NCBI GenBank assembly: GCA_963831005.1
Contig: CAWHOW010000026.1
Span: forward strand, 316,139 to 380,138
Direction: 5' to 3'
Length of the DNA: 64,000 nucleotides
Source: CAWHOW01 sp963831005
Lineage (GTDB): Bacteria; Bacteroidota; Bacteroidia; Bacteroidales; CG2-30-32-10
Part shown: positions 45,888-55,302 of the stretch, piece after piece
Layout: each line of letters starts with the position of its first letter
Numbering within the stretch: position 1 is the first letter of the stretch
Program-made: the position numbers and the translations under genes
The notes under the pieces: model-generated
What the model saw: the letters and a program-made list of their open reading frames with translations, nothing else
Databases searched by the model: none
Told to the model about the DNA's origin: nothing

Positions 45888-48779
45888 TTATTTTATCCGA
45901 TACCAGCCCGAGCCATTGCTCTGAATGGTAATGCTTGCTTGAGAAGGAATATCAGTGTTTGATGCTCCTGTTAAATCAATATAAGTTCCGCCCGAACCTA
46001 ATGTTATTGCACTTCCTGTTTCATTTACCAGTACATATATCCATCCTGTATTGCCTACGGCAGCAGCAGGAAGAGTCGGAATATCTGAAGCACTGGCTGA
46101 AATGAATGTGTAATAAGTATTATCCAGTGTTACAGCTCCTGCAGCAACAGCTATAGGCATGCTTACACCACCTGCCACCTGTAATGTGGTATTTGGCGTG
46201 ATTGTTCCGATGCCAACATTGCCGCCATTATTATATATATTACTGCTATTCAGCACCCATGATGTTCCGTTCCAGTAAGGGGTGTTTCCTGCTGCCGATC
46301 CAGCGCCTAATAAACCTGTGGGGCCTGTTGGACCAGCTACGCCAGAATCTCCTCTAAGCCCCTGAATACCTTGAATACCCTGAAGACCAGTTGGCCCTTG
46401 TATGCCTGCTACACCAGTATCACCCTGAAGACCTGTAGGGCCTGTTGGACCAGCTATGCCCGTATCTCCTCTAAGCCCTGTGTACCTTGAATACCCTGAA
46501 GACCATTGGCCCTTGTATGCCTGCTACACCAGTATCACCCTGAAGACCTGTAGGGCCTGTTGGACCAGCTATGCCCGTATCTCCTCTAAGCCCCTGTATA
46601 CCTTGAATACCCTGAAGACCAGTTGGCCCTTGTATGCCTGCTACACCAGTATCACCCTGAAGACCTGTAGGGCCTGTTGGACCAGCTATGCCCGTATCTC
46701 CTCTAAGCCCCTGTATACCTTGAATACCCTGAAGACCAGTTGGCCCTTGTATGCCTGCTACACCAGTATCACCCTGAAGACCTGTAGGGCCTGTTGGACC
46801 AGCTATGCCCGTATCTCCTCTAAGCCCCTGTATACCTTGAATACCCTGAAGACCAGTTGGCCCTTGTATGCCTGCTACACCAGTATCACCCTGAAGACCT
46901 GTAGGGCCTGTTGGACCAGCTATGCCAGTATCTCCTCTAAGCCCCTGTATACCTTGAATACCCTGAAGACCAGTTGGCCCTTGTATGCCTGCTACACCAG
47001 TATCACCCTGAAGACCTGTAGGGCCTGTTGGACCAGCTATGCCCGTATCTCCTGCTAAGCCCCTGTATACCTTGAATACCCTGAAGACCTGGCCCTTGTA
47101 GGCCTGCTACACCAGTATCACCCTGAAGACCTGTAGGGCCTGTTGGACCAGCTATGCCCGTATCTCCTCTAAGCCCCTGTATACCTTGAATACCCTGAAG
47201 ACCAGTTGGCCCTTGTATGCCTGCTACACCAGTATCACCCTGAAGACCTTGTAGGGCCTGTTGGACCAGCTATGCCCGTATCTCCTAAGCCCCTGATACC
47301 TTGAATACCCTGAAGACCAGTTGGCCCTTGTATGCCTGCTACACCAGTATCACCCTGAAGACCTGTAGGGCCTGTTGGACCAGCTATGCCCGTATCTCCT
47401 CTAAGCCCCTGTATACCTTGAATACCCTGAAGACCAGTTGGCCCTTGTATGCCTGCTACACCAGTATCACCCTGAAGACCTGTAGGGCCTGTTGGACCAG
47501 CTATGCCCTGTATCTCCTGCTAAGCCCCTGTATACCTTGAATACCCTGAAGACCAGTTGGCCCTTGTATGCCTGCTACACCAGTATCACCCTGAAGACCT
47601 GTAGGGCCTGTTGGACCAGCTATGCCCGTATCTCCTGCTAAGCCCCTGTATACCTTGAATACCCTGAAGACCAGTTGGCCCTTGTATGCCTGCTGCACCA
47701 GTATCACCCTGCGGACCTTGTAGGGCCTATTGGACCAGCTATGCCCTATCTCCTCTAAGCCCCTGTATACCTTGAATACCCTGAAGACCAGTTGGCCCTT
47801 GTATGCCTGCTGCACCAGTATCACCCTGAAGACCTGTAGGGCCTGTTGGACCAGCTATGCCCGTATCTCCTCTAAGCCCCTGTATACCTTGAATACCCTG
47901 AAGACCAGTTGGCCCTTGTATGCCTGCTGCACCATATCACCCTGAAGACCTGTAGGGCCTGTTGCACCAGCTATGCCCGTATCTCCTCTAAGCCCCTGTA
48001 TACCTTGAATACCCTGAAGACCAGTGGCCCTTGTATGCCTTGTCACCTGTGCGCCATTTGCTCCGTCGGCACCTGTTGCCCGCTGCGCCATCTGCTCCTG
48101 CTACACCTTGAAGGCCTTGTGCACCTGTTGCGCCGTCAGCTCCTGCTGTTCCGGTTGCGCCTTGAATACCTTGTGGACCAGTTGCTCCGTCAGCACCTGC
48201 TGCTCCGGTTGCGCCTTGTGCACCAGTGGCTCCATTGGCTCCATTAGTTCCGTTTGAGCCATTATTTCCATTCGAGCCGGCAGGGCCTGTAGGTCCCTGT
48301 GCTCCCGTAGCTCCATTCGAGCCGGCAGGGCCTGTAGGTCCTGTAATTCCTGATACTCCTGCGTTGGCCGCATACATGGCAAAAGGCACTGTCAACAACT
48401 GCGATGTCCCCATAGGGTCATAAGTTGTACCCCCTGTCGGATCCATCAGTACTTGTAACCAATAATCACCGGTGCTCCAATTAATTCCACTGAATGACCC
48501 TGATACTACCGTTCCCTGTCCTACTGCAACAGTGAACAAGCCAAATTTATTGGTAGTAGCATGAAATGTTTCCGTATACACAGCCGTACCGGCAGCACTG
48601 GCCTGATGTATAATTATTTCAATTCCAACGGCCTGGTTTGCCATCAATGTTCCCGCTGCATTTCTTGCTACCGCTTGGTAGTTGAATGCCTGTGGCACCT
48701 GAGCAAAGATGGTTGAAACCGAAAACGTAAAAGCGAAGAACGCAAGTACGATTAAATTTGTAATTTTTCTTTTCATCAT
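45888..48779 (-). CDS. Secreted collagen-like (G-x-y repeat) protein, interrupted by indels in the repeat
   Basis: On the minus strand the N-terminus is a signal peptide (MMKRKITNLIVLAFFAFTFSVSTIFA) followed by a head domain QVPQAFNYQAVARNAAGTLM ... GDYWLQVLMDPTGGTTYDPMG, about 150 residues. Next come G-x-y triplets such as GPAGSNGATGAQGPTGPAG, then about 14 copies of a 39-residue unit (GLRGDTGIAGPTGPTGLQGD and the rest), then GAGSAAGNTPYWNGTSWVL and a C-terminal beta domain (NVGIGTITPNTTLQVAGGV ... GSGWYRIK) ending at 45888. One- or two-base indels occur in many repeat units, so no single frame spans the gene. Probably a trimeric surface fibre; the fold of the ends resembles phage-tail-fibre-like proteins. 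Confidence 0.75.
46336..48040. repeat. 117-bp tandem repeat (about 14 units) encoding collagen triplets
   Basis: The 117-bp period (for example 46591 to 46708 to 46825) equals 13 G-x-y triplets on the minus strand. Units are nearly identical apart from small indels near 46476, 46505, 47053, 47088, 47248, 47285, 47505, 47517, 47745 and 47935. Open frames on the plus strand (for example 46456-47058) are shadows. Confidence 0.85.
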
Positions 48780-48794
48780 TTTATAGTTTTTAAA

Positions 48795-49313
48795 TTAATA
48801 TTCCAGACTTATTTTATGATAATTTGTATTTTTTTCTCCTCTTGAATTGGTTGAAGTAAATTCCAACACATACATTCCCTGGCTATATGTACCGATATCG
48901 AATTTTATCGTGTTTAAACCGGCTAAAGGCGAAACCTGTTTTTCCAAAACTATTTGTCCGGCTAAATTGTAAATCCGGATATTTGCTTCTGAATTATCAT
49001 CACAGGTATAGCTTAATACAAAATTCCCACTGCTGGGATTAGGATAAATAAGGATGTTATCCTCTGTAAAAGGTATTTCATCAATGCCAACTGAGTAATC
49101 TTCCGGTTGTTGAAATCCCTGGGTAAGAATGTTACCTGATGTAATGAACGTTTGTACCATGGTCATCTCTGCCACGGTAGTCGAAAGCTCAGCAGTCGCC
49201 GATGTGTAGAATCCGCCCGAAGAAGAAATCACTGTCGGCGACAGTGTTTGTGTGTGTGCTGAAAAGCCAAGCAATCCAGACACGACAATTAAAACTAATT
49301 TGTTTTTCATCAT
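48795..49313 (-). CDS. Small secreted protein with T9SS type A sorting domain
   Basis: A 172-residue protein. Signal peptide MMKNKLVLIVVSGLLGFSAHTQ; a short mature part with SGGFYTSATAELSTTVAEMTMVQTF and TQGFQQPED, a motif frequent in small T9SS cargo; then the sorting domain from about residue 85 (ILIYPNPSSGNFVLSY ... IRIYNLAGQIVL ... QGMYVLEF). Almost the whole protein is leader and sorting domain, so it may be a carrier or partner for the collagen-like protein encoded 15 bp downstream on the same strand. Confidence 0.85.
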   Translation of the reverse strand: MMKNKLVLIVVSGLLGFSAHTQTLSPTVISSSGGFYTSATAELSTTVAEMTMVQTFITSGNILTQGFQQPEDYSVGIDEIPFTEDNILIYPNPSSGNFVLSYTCDDNSEANIRIYNLAGQIVLEKQVSPLAGLNTIKFDIGTYSQGMYVLEFTSTNSRGEKNTNYHKISLEY

Positions 49314-49950
49314 ATTATTTATTTAGTTAATAATTATTTTTTTTACAAAAATATAGTATAATTATTTTAATTTTTCATCTGCTAAAATGTTAACTATTTG
49401 ATAATGAAATTTTAACATTTCAAATGCATACCAATAAATAAACAATCCTGCTATCATTGGTTTTCTTTTGATTCAACAACTTTTCATCCCTGCAAATTTA
49501 TACTATCAAAAACAGGAAAGCATTCGTAAAAACACTTAATTATCAATCTATATATATAGAATTCTATATATATAATTCTTTACTTTCCTATAACAGATGT
49601 AACCAGACTGGGATGAAGTGAAAAAATCACTATTATGACTTTTGTTAAGCACATGAACAGTTTCGCACTTTTCATTTTCAGCATAAAACACTTTGCTGAA
49701 AGTTGTAATGATAAAAGCGATATCCTCAACACAAAACCATCTCTGCTACTAATAAATTTCACTGACAGGGTTTTCATCAGTCAGGATACAAAAGAATAAT
49801 TATCCGATTAATTTACAGCCAATTCACTCTTCCTGTTCAGCGGTATTATTATTTAATATTTCATTGCAAAAAAAATCACTTACTTTGCAAATTCATATCA
49901 CGAATTTTATATAAATTGCGGGCTTATTGTACACAATATTAACAGGTGTA
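49314..49950. other. Intergenic, AT-rich; 26-bp perfect palindrome at 49549-49574
   Basis: No supported gene. The palindrome is centred on GAATTC with alternating TA arms and can form a cruciform. TTACTTTG at 49880-49887 is a one-mismatch -7 box upstream of atpB. Confidence 0.5.
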
Positions 49951-51075
49951 ATGAAGAACTTTAATCATCATATTTTTAGGGCGTTATTCTTTTTTGCGCT
50001 GCTCTGTTACTCGTCAGTTTTACTTGCCGAAGACAGCATTCCGGGAAAAGAATCGGGAAAAAAGAAGGGAGAAGAACCTTTTAATGCCGGCAAAATGATC
50101 ATCGAACATATCACCGATGCGCATGAGTGGCATATCATGAAGGTGGGCGAGATAGATGTTGCTGTTCCTCTGCCGGTTATTCTAATTGATAACGGCAAGC
50201 TGATTGTATTCAGCTCCTCGCATTTCAATCATGGCGAAGATGCCTACAATGGCTACAAGATAGAAAACGAAGGCCCGAATAAAGACAATATAGTAAGAAC
50301 ACTGCCCGATGGCACTACCGATAAAAATGCTTCAGTACCTTTAGATTTCTCCATCACCAAGAATACGCTTTCACTATTTATCAGCCTGATCATTCTTTGC
50401 GTGATATTTATCTCCGTAGCACGCATGTACACCCGTAAACCTAATACTGCACCTACAGGTTTTCAAAATATGCTTGAATTCGTAATACTCTTTGTGCGTG
50501 ACGATGTGATCAAACCTTCCATTGGCAAAAAATATGAAAGATATCTTCCTTATTTAATGACATTATTCTTTTTTATCTTTTTCAGCAATTTGCTCGGTAT
50601 TATTCCTTTCTTCCCGGGCGGAGCTAACCTTACCGGAAACATTGCCATTACATTAGTACTGGCTTTGTTTACTTTTACAATTACCACATTCAGCGGAAAT
50701 AAAAGTTACTGGGTTCATATCATCAATACACCGGGTGTACCCTGGTGGCTTAAAATCCCAATTCCACTTATGCCTATTGTGGAAATCATCGGTGTTATAA
50801 CAAAGCCCTTTGTATTAATGGTCCGTCTCTTTGCCAATATAGCTGCCGGGCATATCATTATTCTCGGCTTTATTGCGTTGATCTTTATTTTTGGAAATAT
50901 TAATATAGGAGCCGGTTACGGGGCTTCAGTTGTATCCGTGGCTTTTGCAGTATTCCTGGGTGTGCTCGAACTGCTTGTTGCATTCCTCCAAGCTTATGTA
51001 TTCACTCTGTTGTCGTCGCTTTATTTCGGCATGGCAACCGAAGAACACGAACATCATGAAGAAAAAGCACATTAA
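49951..51075 (+). CDS. atpB: ATP synthase F0 subunit a
   Basis: A 374-residue subunit a with the long Bacteroidota N-terminus: signal-like helix (FRALFFFALLCYSSVLLAED), a roughly 120-residue periplasmic extension, then the membrane core. Arg292 in VLMVRLFANIAAGH is the essential stator arginine facing the c-ring. LLVAFLQAYVFTLLSSLYFG is the conserved last helix, and the tail is His-rich (EEHEHHEEKAH). The frame could start with TTG at 49927; the ATG at 49951 gives a cleaner leader. First gene of the main atp block here. Confidence 0.93.
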   Translation: MKNFNHHIFRALFFFALLCYSSVLLAEDSIPGKESGKKKGEEPFNAGKMIIEHITDAHEWHIMKVGEIDVAVPLPVILIDNGKLIVFSSSHFNHGEDAYNGYKIENEGPNKDNIVRTLPDGTTDKNASVPLDFSITKNTLSLFISLIILCVIFISVARMYTRKPNTAPTGFQNMLEFVILFVRDDVIKPSIGKKYERYLPYLMTLFFFIFFSNLLGIIPFFPGGANLTGNIAITLVLALFTFTITTFSGNKSYWVHIINTPGVPWWLKIPIPLMPIVEIIGVITKPFVLMVRLFANIAAGHIIILGFIALIFIFGNINIGAGYGASVVSVAFAVFLGVLELLVAFLQAYVFTLLSSLYFGMATEEHEHHEEKAH

Positions 51076-51099
51076 AAAAATGGCACGCAGATAACGCAG
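51076..51099. repeat. CGCAGATAA-type flank of the second GxxExxY gene
   Basis: Direct words CGCAGATAACGCAGATGA lie before the gene; a diverged inverse (AATCAGTGTCATCAGCGTTC) lies after it at about 51511-51530. Confidence 0.5.
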
Positions 51100-51510
51100 A
51101 TGAATATGATAAATAATGATAATTATAAACATTCTGAATTAACTGAAAAGATCATTAAAGCGTTTTTCAAGGTTTATAATACGCTTGGCTTTGGGTTTTT
51201 AGAAAAGGTTTATGAAAATGCATTGTTTATTGAGCTCGTTGCAATGGGATTGTTTGTTGAAAAACAAAAAGCGATTAAAGTTCATTATGAAGGGAAACAA
51301 GTTGGAGAATATTATGCTGACCTAATAGTGAATGAATGTGTGATAGTTGAATTGAAAGCAGCCGAATCATTATGTGAAGAACACGAATATCAATTAATAA
51401 ATTATTTAAAAGCTACAGAAATAGAAGTTGGTTTACTGTTAAATTTTGGCAAAAAACCAGAATTCAAAAGAAGAGTTTTTACGAATGAAAAAAATCATAT
51501 GTTATCATAA
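51100..51510 (+). CDS. GxxExxY protein (second copy)
   Basis: A 136-residue GxxExxY protein. Motif: NTLGFGFLEKVYENALFIEL. Nuclease-like core: GEYYADLIVNECVIVELKAAE. C-terminus: QLINYLKATEIEVGLLLNFG, shared with the copy at 7226 although the two are clearly diverged. It splits the normally adjacent atpB and atpE. Its flanks are short direct repeats in inverse orientation, so it looks inserted. Function unknown. Confidence 0.9.
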   Translation: MNMINNDNYKHSELTEKIIKAFFKVYNTLGFGFLEKVYENALFIELVAMGLFVEKQKAIKVHYEGKQVGEYYADLIVNECVIVELKAAESLCEEHEYQLINYLKATEIEVGLLLNFGKKPEFKRRVFTNEKNHMLS

Positions 51511-51576
51511 AAATCAGTGTCATCAGCGTTCTATTAAATATCAGAATAATTCAATAATAACTTAAATTAATCAATT

Positions 51577-51837
51577 ATGTCAATGTTAACAGTAATTATG
51601 GACGCAGCCGCTAACCTGGCACCTGTTGCAAAAATGGGAGCAGGAATTGGCGCTGGTATTGCAGCAATCGGAGCAGGTATTGGTATCGGCCGTATCGGTG
51701 GAAGCGCAATGGAATCTATTGCACGTCAGCCGGAAGCCGTAGGCGATATCCGTTCAAACATGATCGTGGCAGCAGCGCTTATTGAAGGGGTTGCTTTCTT
51801 CGCAATTGTGGTTTGTTTGCTTATTCTTTTCATCTAA
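51577..51837 (+). CDS. atpE: ATP synthase F0 subunit c
   Basis: An 86-residue two-helix proteolipid. Helix 1 is glycine-rich (GAGIGAGIAAIGAGIGIGRIG), the loop is ARQPEA, and helix 2 has the ion-binding Glu70 in AALIEGVAFF. The Na+-type ligands (Gln in helix 1, Glu-Ser in helix 2) are absent, so H+ coupling is likely. A stable hairpin follows, before atpF, which could set a higher level of c-subunit message. Confidence 0.95.
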   Translation: MSMLTVIMDAAANLAPVAKMGAGIGAGIAAIGAGIGIGRIGGSAMESIARQPEAVGDIRSNMIVAAALIEGVAFFAIVVCLLILFI

Positions 51838-51851
51838 GCATCAAATCAAAA

Positions 51852-51894
51852 GCGTCATTCCGGCGGTTGGCCGGAGTGATGCTTGTTTTTTATG
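51852..51894 (+). terminator. Attenuator/terminator-like hairpin between atpE and atpF
   Basis: 13-bp stem GCGTCATTCCGGC / GCCGGAGTGATGC (two G-U pairs) with loop GGTTG, followed by TTGTTTTTTATG. It lies 14 bp after the atpE stop. Partial termination here or 3'-end protection would raise atpE mRNA over the rest of the operon. Confidence 0.7.
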
Positions 51895-51954
51895 TTTAAG
51901 GTTTTTTTCACGACCTTGAACTTTGAACATTAAACTTTAAACAAAGTAAAATAT

Positions 51955-52449
51955 ATGGAACTAGTAACTCCGCACATAGGACTGATCTTTTGGATGACCT
52001 TGTCGTTTGCCATTGTTATTTTCGTACTTGGCAAATTTGCATGGAAGCCCATCATGAAAGCACTGAAGGAAAGAGAAGAATCTATTGATAATGCTTTGCG
52101 TGCAGCCGAAAGAGCAAAGGAAGAAATGATGCAGTTAAAATTCAGCAACGAAGAGTTGATGAAAGAAGCAAAGGATGAACGCGATGCCATGCTGCGCGAT
52201 GCAAGGAAAATAAGGGATAACGTTATTGGTGAAGCCAAGGCAGCAGCAGAAGAAGAAGGAAAAAGAATAGTGGAAGCCGCTAAAGAAAATATCCATTTCG
52301 AAAAGATGGCTGCGCTTACCGATTTAAAGAATCAGATTGCTATTCTTTCCATTGAAATTGCAGAAAAGATTATGAAGGAAGACCTTTCCACTAATGAAAA
52401 ACAAAAAGCATTGGTAACAAAATTACTGAACGAAATACATTTCAACTAG
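51955..52449 (+). CDS. atpF: ATP synthase F0 subunit b
   Basis: A 164-residue stator subunit: one N-terminal membrane helix (HIGLIFWMTLSFAIVIFVLGKFAW) followed by a long charged coiled coil (KALKEREESIDNALRAAERA ...) to the C-terminus. The W-K-P-I-x-x-x-L-x-x-R sequence after the helix is typical of AtpF. It is followed directly by atpH (1-bp gap). Confidence 0.95.
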   Translation: MELVTPHIGLIFWMTLSFAIVIFVLGKFAWKPIMKALKEREESIDNALRAAERAKEEMMQLKFSNEELMKEAKDERDAMLRDARKIRDNVIGEAKAAAEEEGKRIVEAAKENIHFEKMAALTDLKNQIAILSIEIAEKIMKEDLSTNEKQKALVTKLLNEIHFN

Positions 52450-52450
52450 C

Positions 52451-53008
52451 ATGAGAGAAACACGTATTGCGATCAGGTATGCCAAAGCATTGTTCGAACT
52501 TTCCCTTGAACAGAAAAGCCATGAACAAACCCACCAGGATATGATCCTTGTGCATAATGTTTGTATGGAGAATAAAGATTTCCGCTTACTGCTTTCAAGT
52601 CCTATAATAAAGATCGACAAGAAGCAGAATGTAATGAAGTCGCTGTTTGAAGGCAAAATCGGAAAACTTTCGCTTGCTTTTCTTAACCTTATTACAGCAA
52701 AAAGAAGAGAGAACTTTATAGAACCTATTACAGAACAATTTCTGGCAGTTTACCAGGAATATAAGGGAATAATTTCCGCGGTCCTTACTACAGCAGCAGG
52801 AGCTGACGATAATATAAGGATTACTGTAAAAGGACTTATAGGCAAATTCACAGAGAAAGACGTTGAACTTGTTGAGGAAATTAAAAGCGAAATCATTGGC
52901 GGATTTATTTTACGCTTTGGGCAGTACCAGTTTGATGATAGTATCCGCAAAAAGATCATGAAACTTAAAAGAGAATTTAATATTAACGTTTACGAAAAAG
53001 GATTTTAA
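52451..53008 (+). CDS. atpH: ATP synthase F1 subunit delta
   Basis: A 185-residue delta subunit (OSCP type). Features: RIAIRYAKALFELSLEQ at the N-terminus, a six-helix N-domain, and the C-terminal motif EIKSEIIGGFILRFGQYQFDDSIRKKI, the conserved G-G-x-x-[IL]-x-x-G-x-x-x-x-D-x-S. It links F1 to subunit b. It sits between atpF and atpA. Confidence 0.94.
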   Translation: MRETRIAIRYAKALFELSLEQKSHEQTHQDMILVHNVCMENKDFRLLLSSPIIKIDKKQNVMKSLFEGKIGKLSLAFLNLITAKRRENFIEPITEQFLAVYQEYKGIISAVLTTAAGADDNIRITVKGLIGKFTEKDVELVEEIKSEIIGGFILRFGQYQFDDSIRKKIMKLKREFNINVYEKGF

Positions 53009-53023
53009 TACATCCATACTATT

Positions 53024-54610
53024 ATGGCAGAAATAAAACCAGCCGAAGTATCGGCAATTTTAAGACAGCAATTATCCGGATTCAAATTCGAATCAGAGCT
53101 TGAAGAAACAGGTACCGTGTTGCAGGTAGGTGATGGAATTGGACGTATTTACGGACTTACCAATGCCCAGTCAGGCGAACTTGTTGAGTTTGTAAAAGAC
53201 GGAATGAAAGGTATCGTGCTGAACCTTGAAGAGGATAATGTGGGTATAGTGCTCCTTGGCGAAGCAACTCATATCAGGGAAGGAGATATTGTAAAAAGAA
53301 CCGGACGTATTGCCTCTGTAAAAGTTGGCGAAGGTATGCTGGGTAGGGTTATCAATACTGTTGGTGAACCCATTGATGGCAAAGGACCTATACAGGGTGA
53401 GGTTTATGAAATGCCGCTTGAAAGAAAAGCTCCCGGTGTTATCTATCGTCAGCCGGTAAACCAGCCATTGCAGACAGGTATCAAAGCTATTGATGCCATG
53501 ATCCCAATCGGACGCGGACAGCGCGAACTTATCATCGGCGATCGTCAGACAGGAAAATCAGCTATTGCTATTGACACTATCATCAATCAGAAAGAATTCT
53601 TTGATAAAGGACAACCTGTTTATTGTATATATGTTGCTATTGGCCAAAAAGGGTCAACCATTGCAAGTGTTCAGAAAACACTCGAAGACCATGGTGCCAT
53701 GCAATATACCATAATTGTTGCAGCTCCTGCATCGTATCCTGCTGCTATGCAATTCTACGCACCATTTACGGGCGCTACTATCGGTGAATTATTCAGAGAT
53801 ACCGGAAGATCAGCATTGGTAATTTATGACGACCTTTCGAAACAAGCTGTTTCTTATCGTGAAGTATCTCTGCTCCTTCGTCGTCCTCCCGGTCGTGAAG
53901 CATATCCTGGTGATGTGTTCTATTTACATTCAAGATTACTTGAAAGAGCAGCACGTATCATTTCTTCTGATGAAATTGCAAAACAAATGAACGACCTTCC
54001 TGTTACTATTAAGCATCTGGTAAAAGGTGGTGGTTCGCTTACGGCTCTTCCTATTATTGAAACTCAGGCAGGAGACGTATCTGCATATATTCCAACAAAT
54101 GTTATTTCCATTACTGACGGACAAATATTCCTTGAAACTAACTTATTCAACTCGGGTATTCGTCCTGCTATTAACGTTGGTGTTTCTGTATCACGCGTTG
54201 GTGGTAATGCGCAGATAAAATCAATGAAGAAAGTTGCCGGAACATTAAAACTTGATCAGGCACTTTTCCGCGAATTGGAAGCATTCTCGAAATTCGGTTC
54301 CGACCTTGATGCTGCTACTATGGCTGTATTGGAAAAAGGAAGAAGGAATGTGGAAATATTGAAACAACCACAGTATTCACCTGTGTCCGTTGAAAAACAA
54401 ATTGCCATTATTTATTGCGGAACAAAAGGATTGTTGCAGAGTGTACCCATAAATAAGATTCGTGATTTTGAAGAAGAGTTCCTGCATTTCCTTGAACTTC
54501 ATCATCAGAATATACTCGATGCGCTTAAAGCAGGAACACTAACAGATGAAGCTATTGCTGTTCTTGAAAAGACAGCAAAAGAACTTTCAGCAAAATATAA
54601 AACGAAGTAA
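53024..54610 (+). CDS. atpA: ATP synthase F1 subunit alpha
   Basis: A 528-residue subunit with the Walker A motif GDRQTGKSA (172-180, Lys178), the N-terminal beta-barrel (VLQVGDGIGRIYGL), ALVIYDDLSKQAVSYREVSLLLRRPPGREAYPGDVFYLHSRLLERAA, seen here as consecutive conserved segments around residues 265-310, and the arginine-finger segment SVSRVGGNAQ. It is a non-catalytic nucleotide-binding subunit. atpG follows after a 728-bp repeat-filled gap. Confidence 0.97.
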   Translation: MAEIKPAEVSAILRQQLSGFKFESELEETGTVLQVGDGIGRIYGLTNAQSGELVEFVKDGMKGIVLNLEEDNVGIVLLGEATHIREGDIVKRTGRIASVKVGEGMLGRVINTVGEPIDGKGPIQGEVYEMPLERKAPGVIYRQPVNQPLQTGIKAIDAMIPIGRGQRELIIGDRQTGKSAIAIDTIINQKEFFDKGQPVYCIYVAIGQKGSTIASVQKTLEDHGAMQYTIIVAAPASYPAAMQFYAPFTGATIGELFRDTGRSALVIYDDLSKQAVSYREVSLLLRRPPGREAYPGDVFYLHSRLLERAARIISSDEIAKQMNDLPVTIKHLVKGGGSLTALPIIETQAGDVSAYIPTNVISITDGQIFLETNLFNSGIRPAINVGVSVSRVGGNAQIKSMKKVAGTLKLDQALFRELEAFSKFGSDLDAATMAVLEKGRRNVEILKQPQYSPVSVEKQIAIIYCGTKGLLQSVPINKIRDFEEEFLHFLELHHQNILDALKAGTLTDEAIAVLEKTAKELSAKYKTK

Positions 54611-54710
54611 GAAAGGTTAAAAAGGTTAGTAGTTAGTGGTTTGTAGTTGACTCTTGTAAATAGCTTAACGACTTAGCATCTTAGCAAAAAGAGAAATGTT
54701 TTTAAAAAAA

Positions 54711-55146
54711 TTACCACATAGGCACAATAGAAACATAGAAAAACACATAGTTGAATAATGTCAAAAAACTTTATTAAATGAAATTTATACAGCATTACCA
54801 AATAGTTAATCTATGTGAAACCTATGTAACTATGATACTATGTGGTAAAAATAATTTCATTACCACATAGACGCAGGAGAAACATAGAAAAACACATAGT
54901 TGAATAATGTCAAAAAACTTTATTAAATGAAATTTATACAGCATTACCAAATAGTTAATCTATGTGAAACCTATGTAACTATGATACTATGTGGTAAAAA
55001 TAATTTCATTACCACATAGACGCAGGAGAAACATAGAAAAACACATAGTTGAACAATGTCAAAAAACTTTATTAAATGAAATTTATACTGCATTACCAAA
55101 AAGTTAATCTATGCGAAACCTATGTAACTATGATACTATGTGGTAA
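54711..55146. repeat. Three tandem copies of a 149-bp foldback element
   Basis: Copies start at 54711, 54860 and 55009. Each begins TTACCACATAG and ends CTATGTGGTAA, so each unit is an inverted-repeat element. The copies are nearly identical (TAGGCACAATAG versus TAGACGCAGGAG near the start). The element separates atpA from atpG. A gene-less relative with the same ends lies at 57201-57307. Confidence 0.88.
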
Positions 55147-55302
55147 AAACACATTAGTATCAAGTTGCTGAGTAATTACAATGAATGTTATAAATTAGCA
55201 GAAGAATTTATTTTAAAAACAGGCAGTCTGATCGGTTACTTAAACAAGTCTGATTTTAAAGGAGAAAAGTTCAGAAACCGTGAAGCAACCACTAACAAAT
55301 AA
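55147..55302 (+). pseudogene. C-terminal remnant of a four-helix-bundle (IVP) protein
   Basis: Open frame without a start codon, directly after the third foldback copy. It translates to SIKLLSNYNECYKLAEEFIL and GSLIGYLNKSDFKGEKFRN, ending REATTNK. This is the typical last helix and tail of IVP-family proteins (IGYL-x-x-SDFKG-x-KF). The first two thirds of the gene are missing, apparently replaced by or lost next to the repeats. Confidence 0.75.

Noticed and set aside
46456..47945. Plus-strand frames through the collagen repeat (Cys/Tyr/Thr-rich repeats)
   Set aside because: They are antisense to the G-x-y coding frame, which has signal peptide and both end domains on the minus strand.
49549..49574. 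AT palindrome as a promoter or origin
   Set aside because: No DnaA boxes or partner motifs nearby. A simple alternating TA stretch can arise by chance in such AT-rich DNA.
49580..49777. 65-residue minus-strand frame
   Set aside because: No recognisable motif or initiation context in an AT-rich intergenic region.
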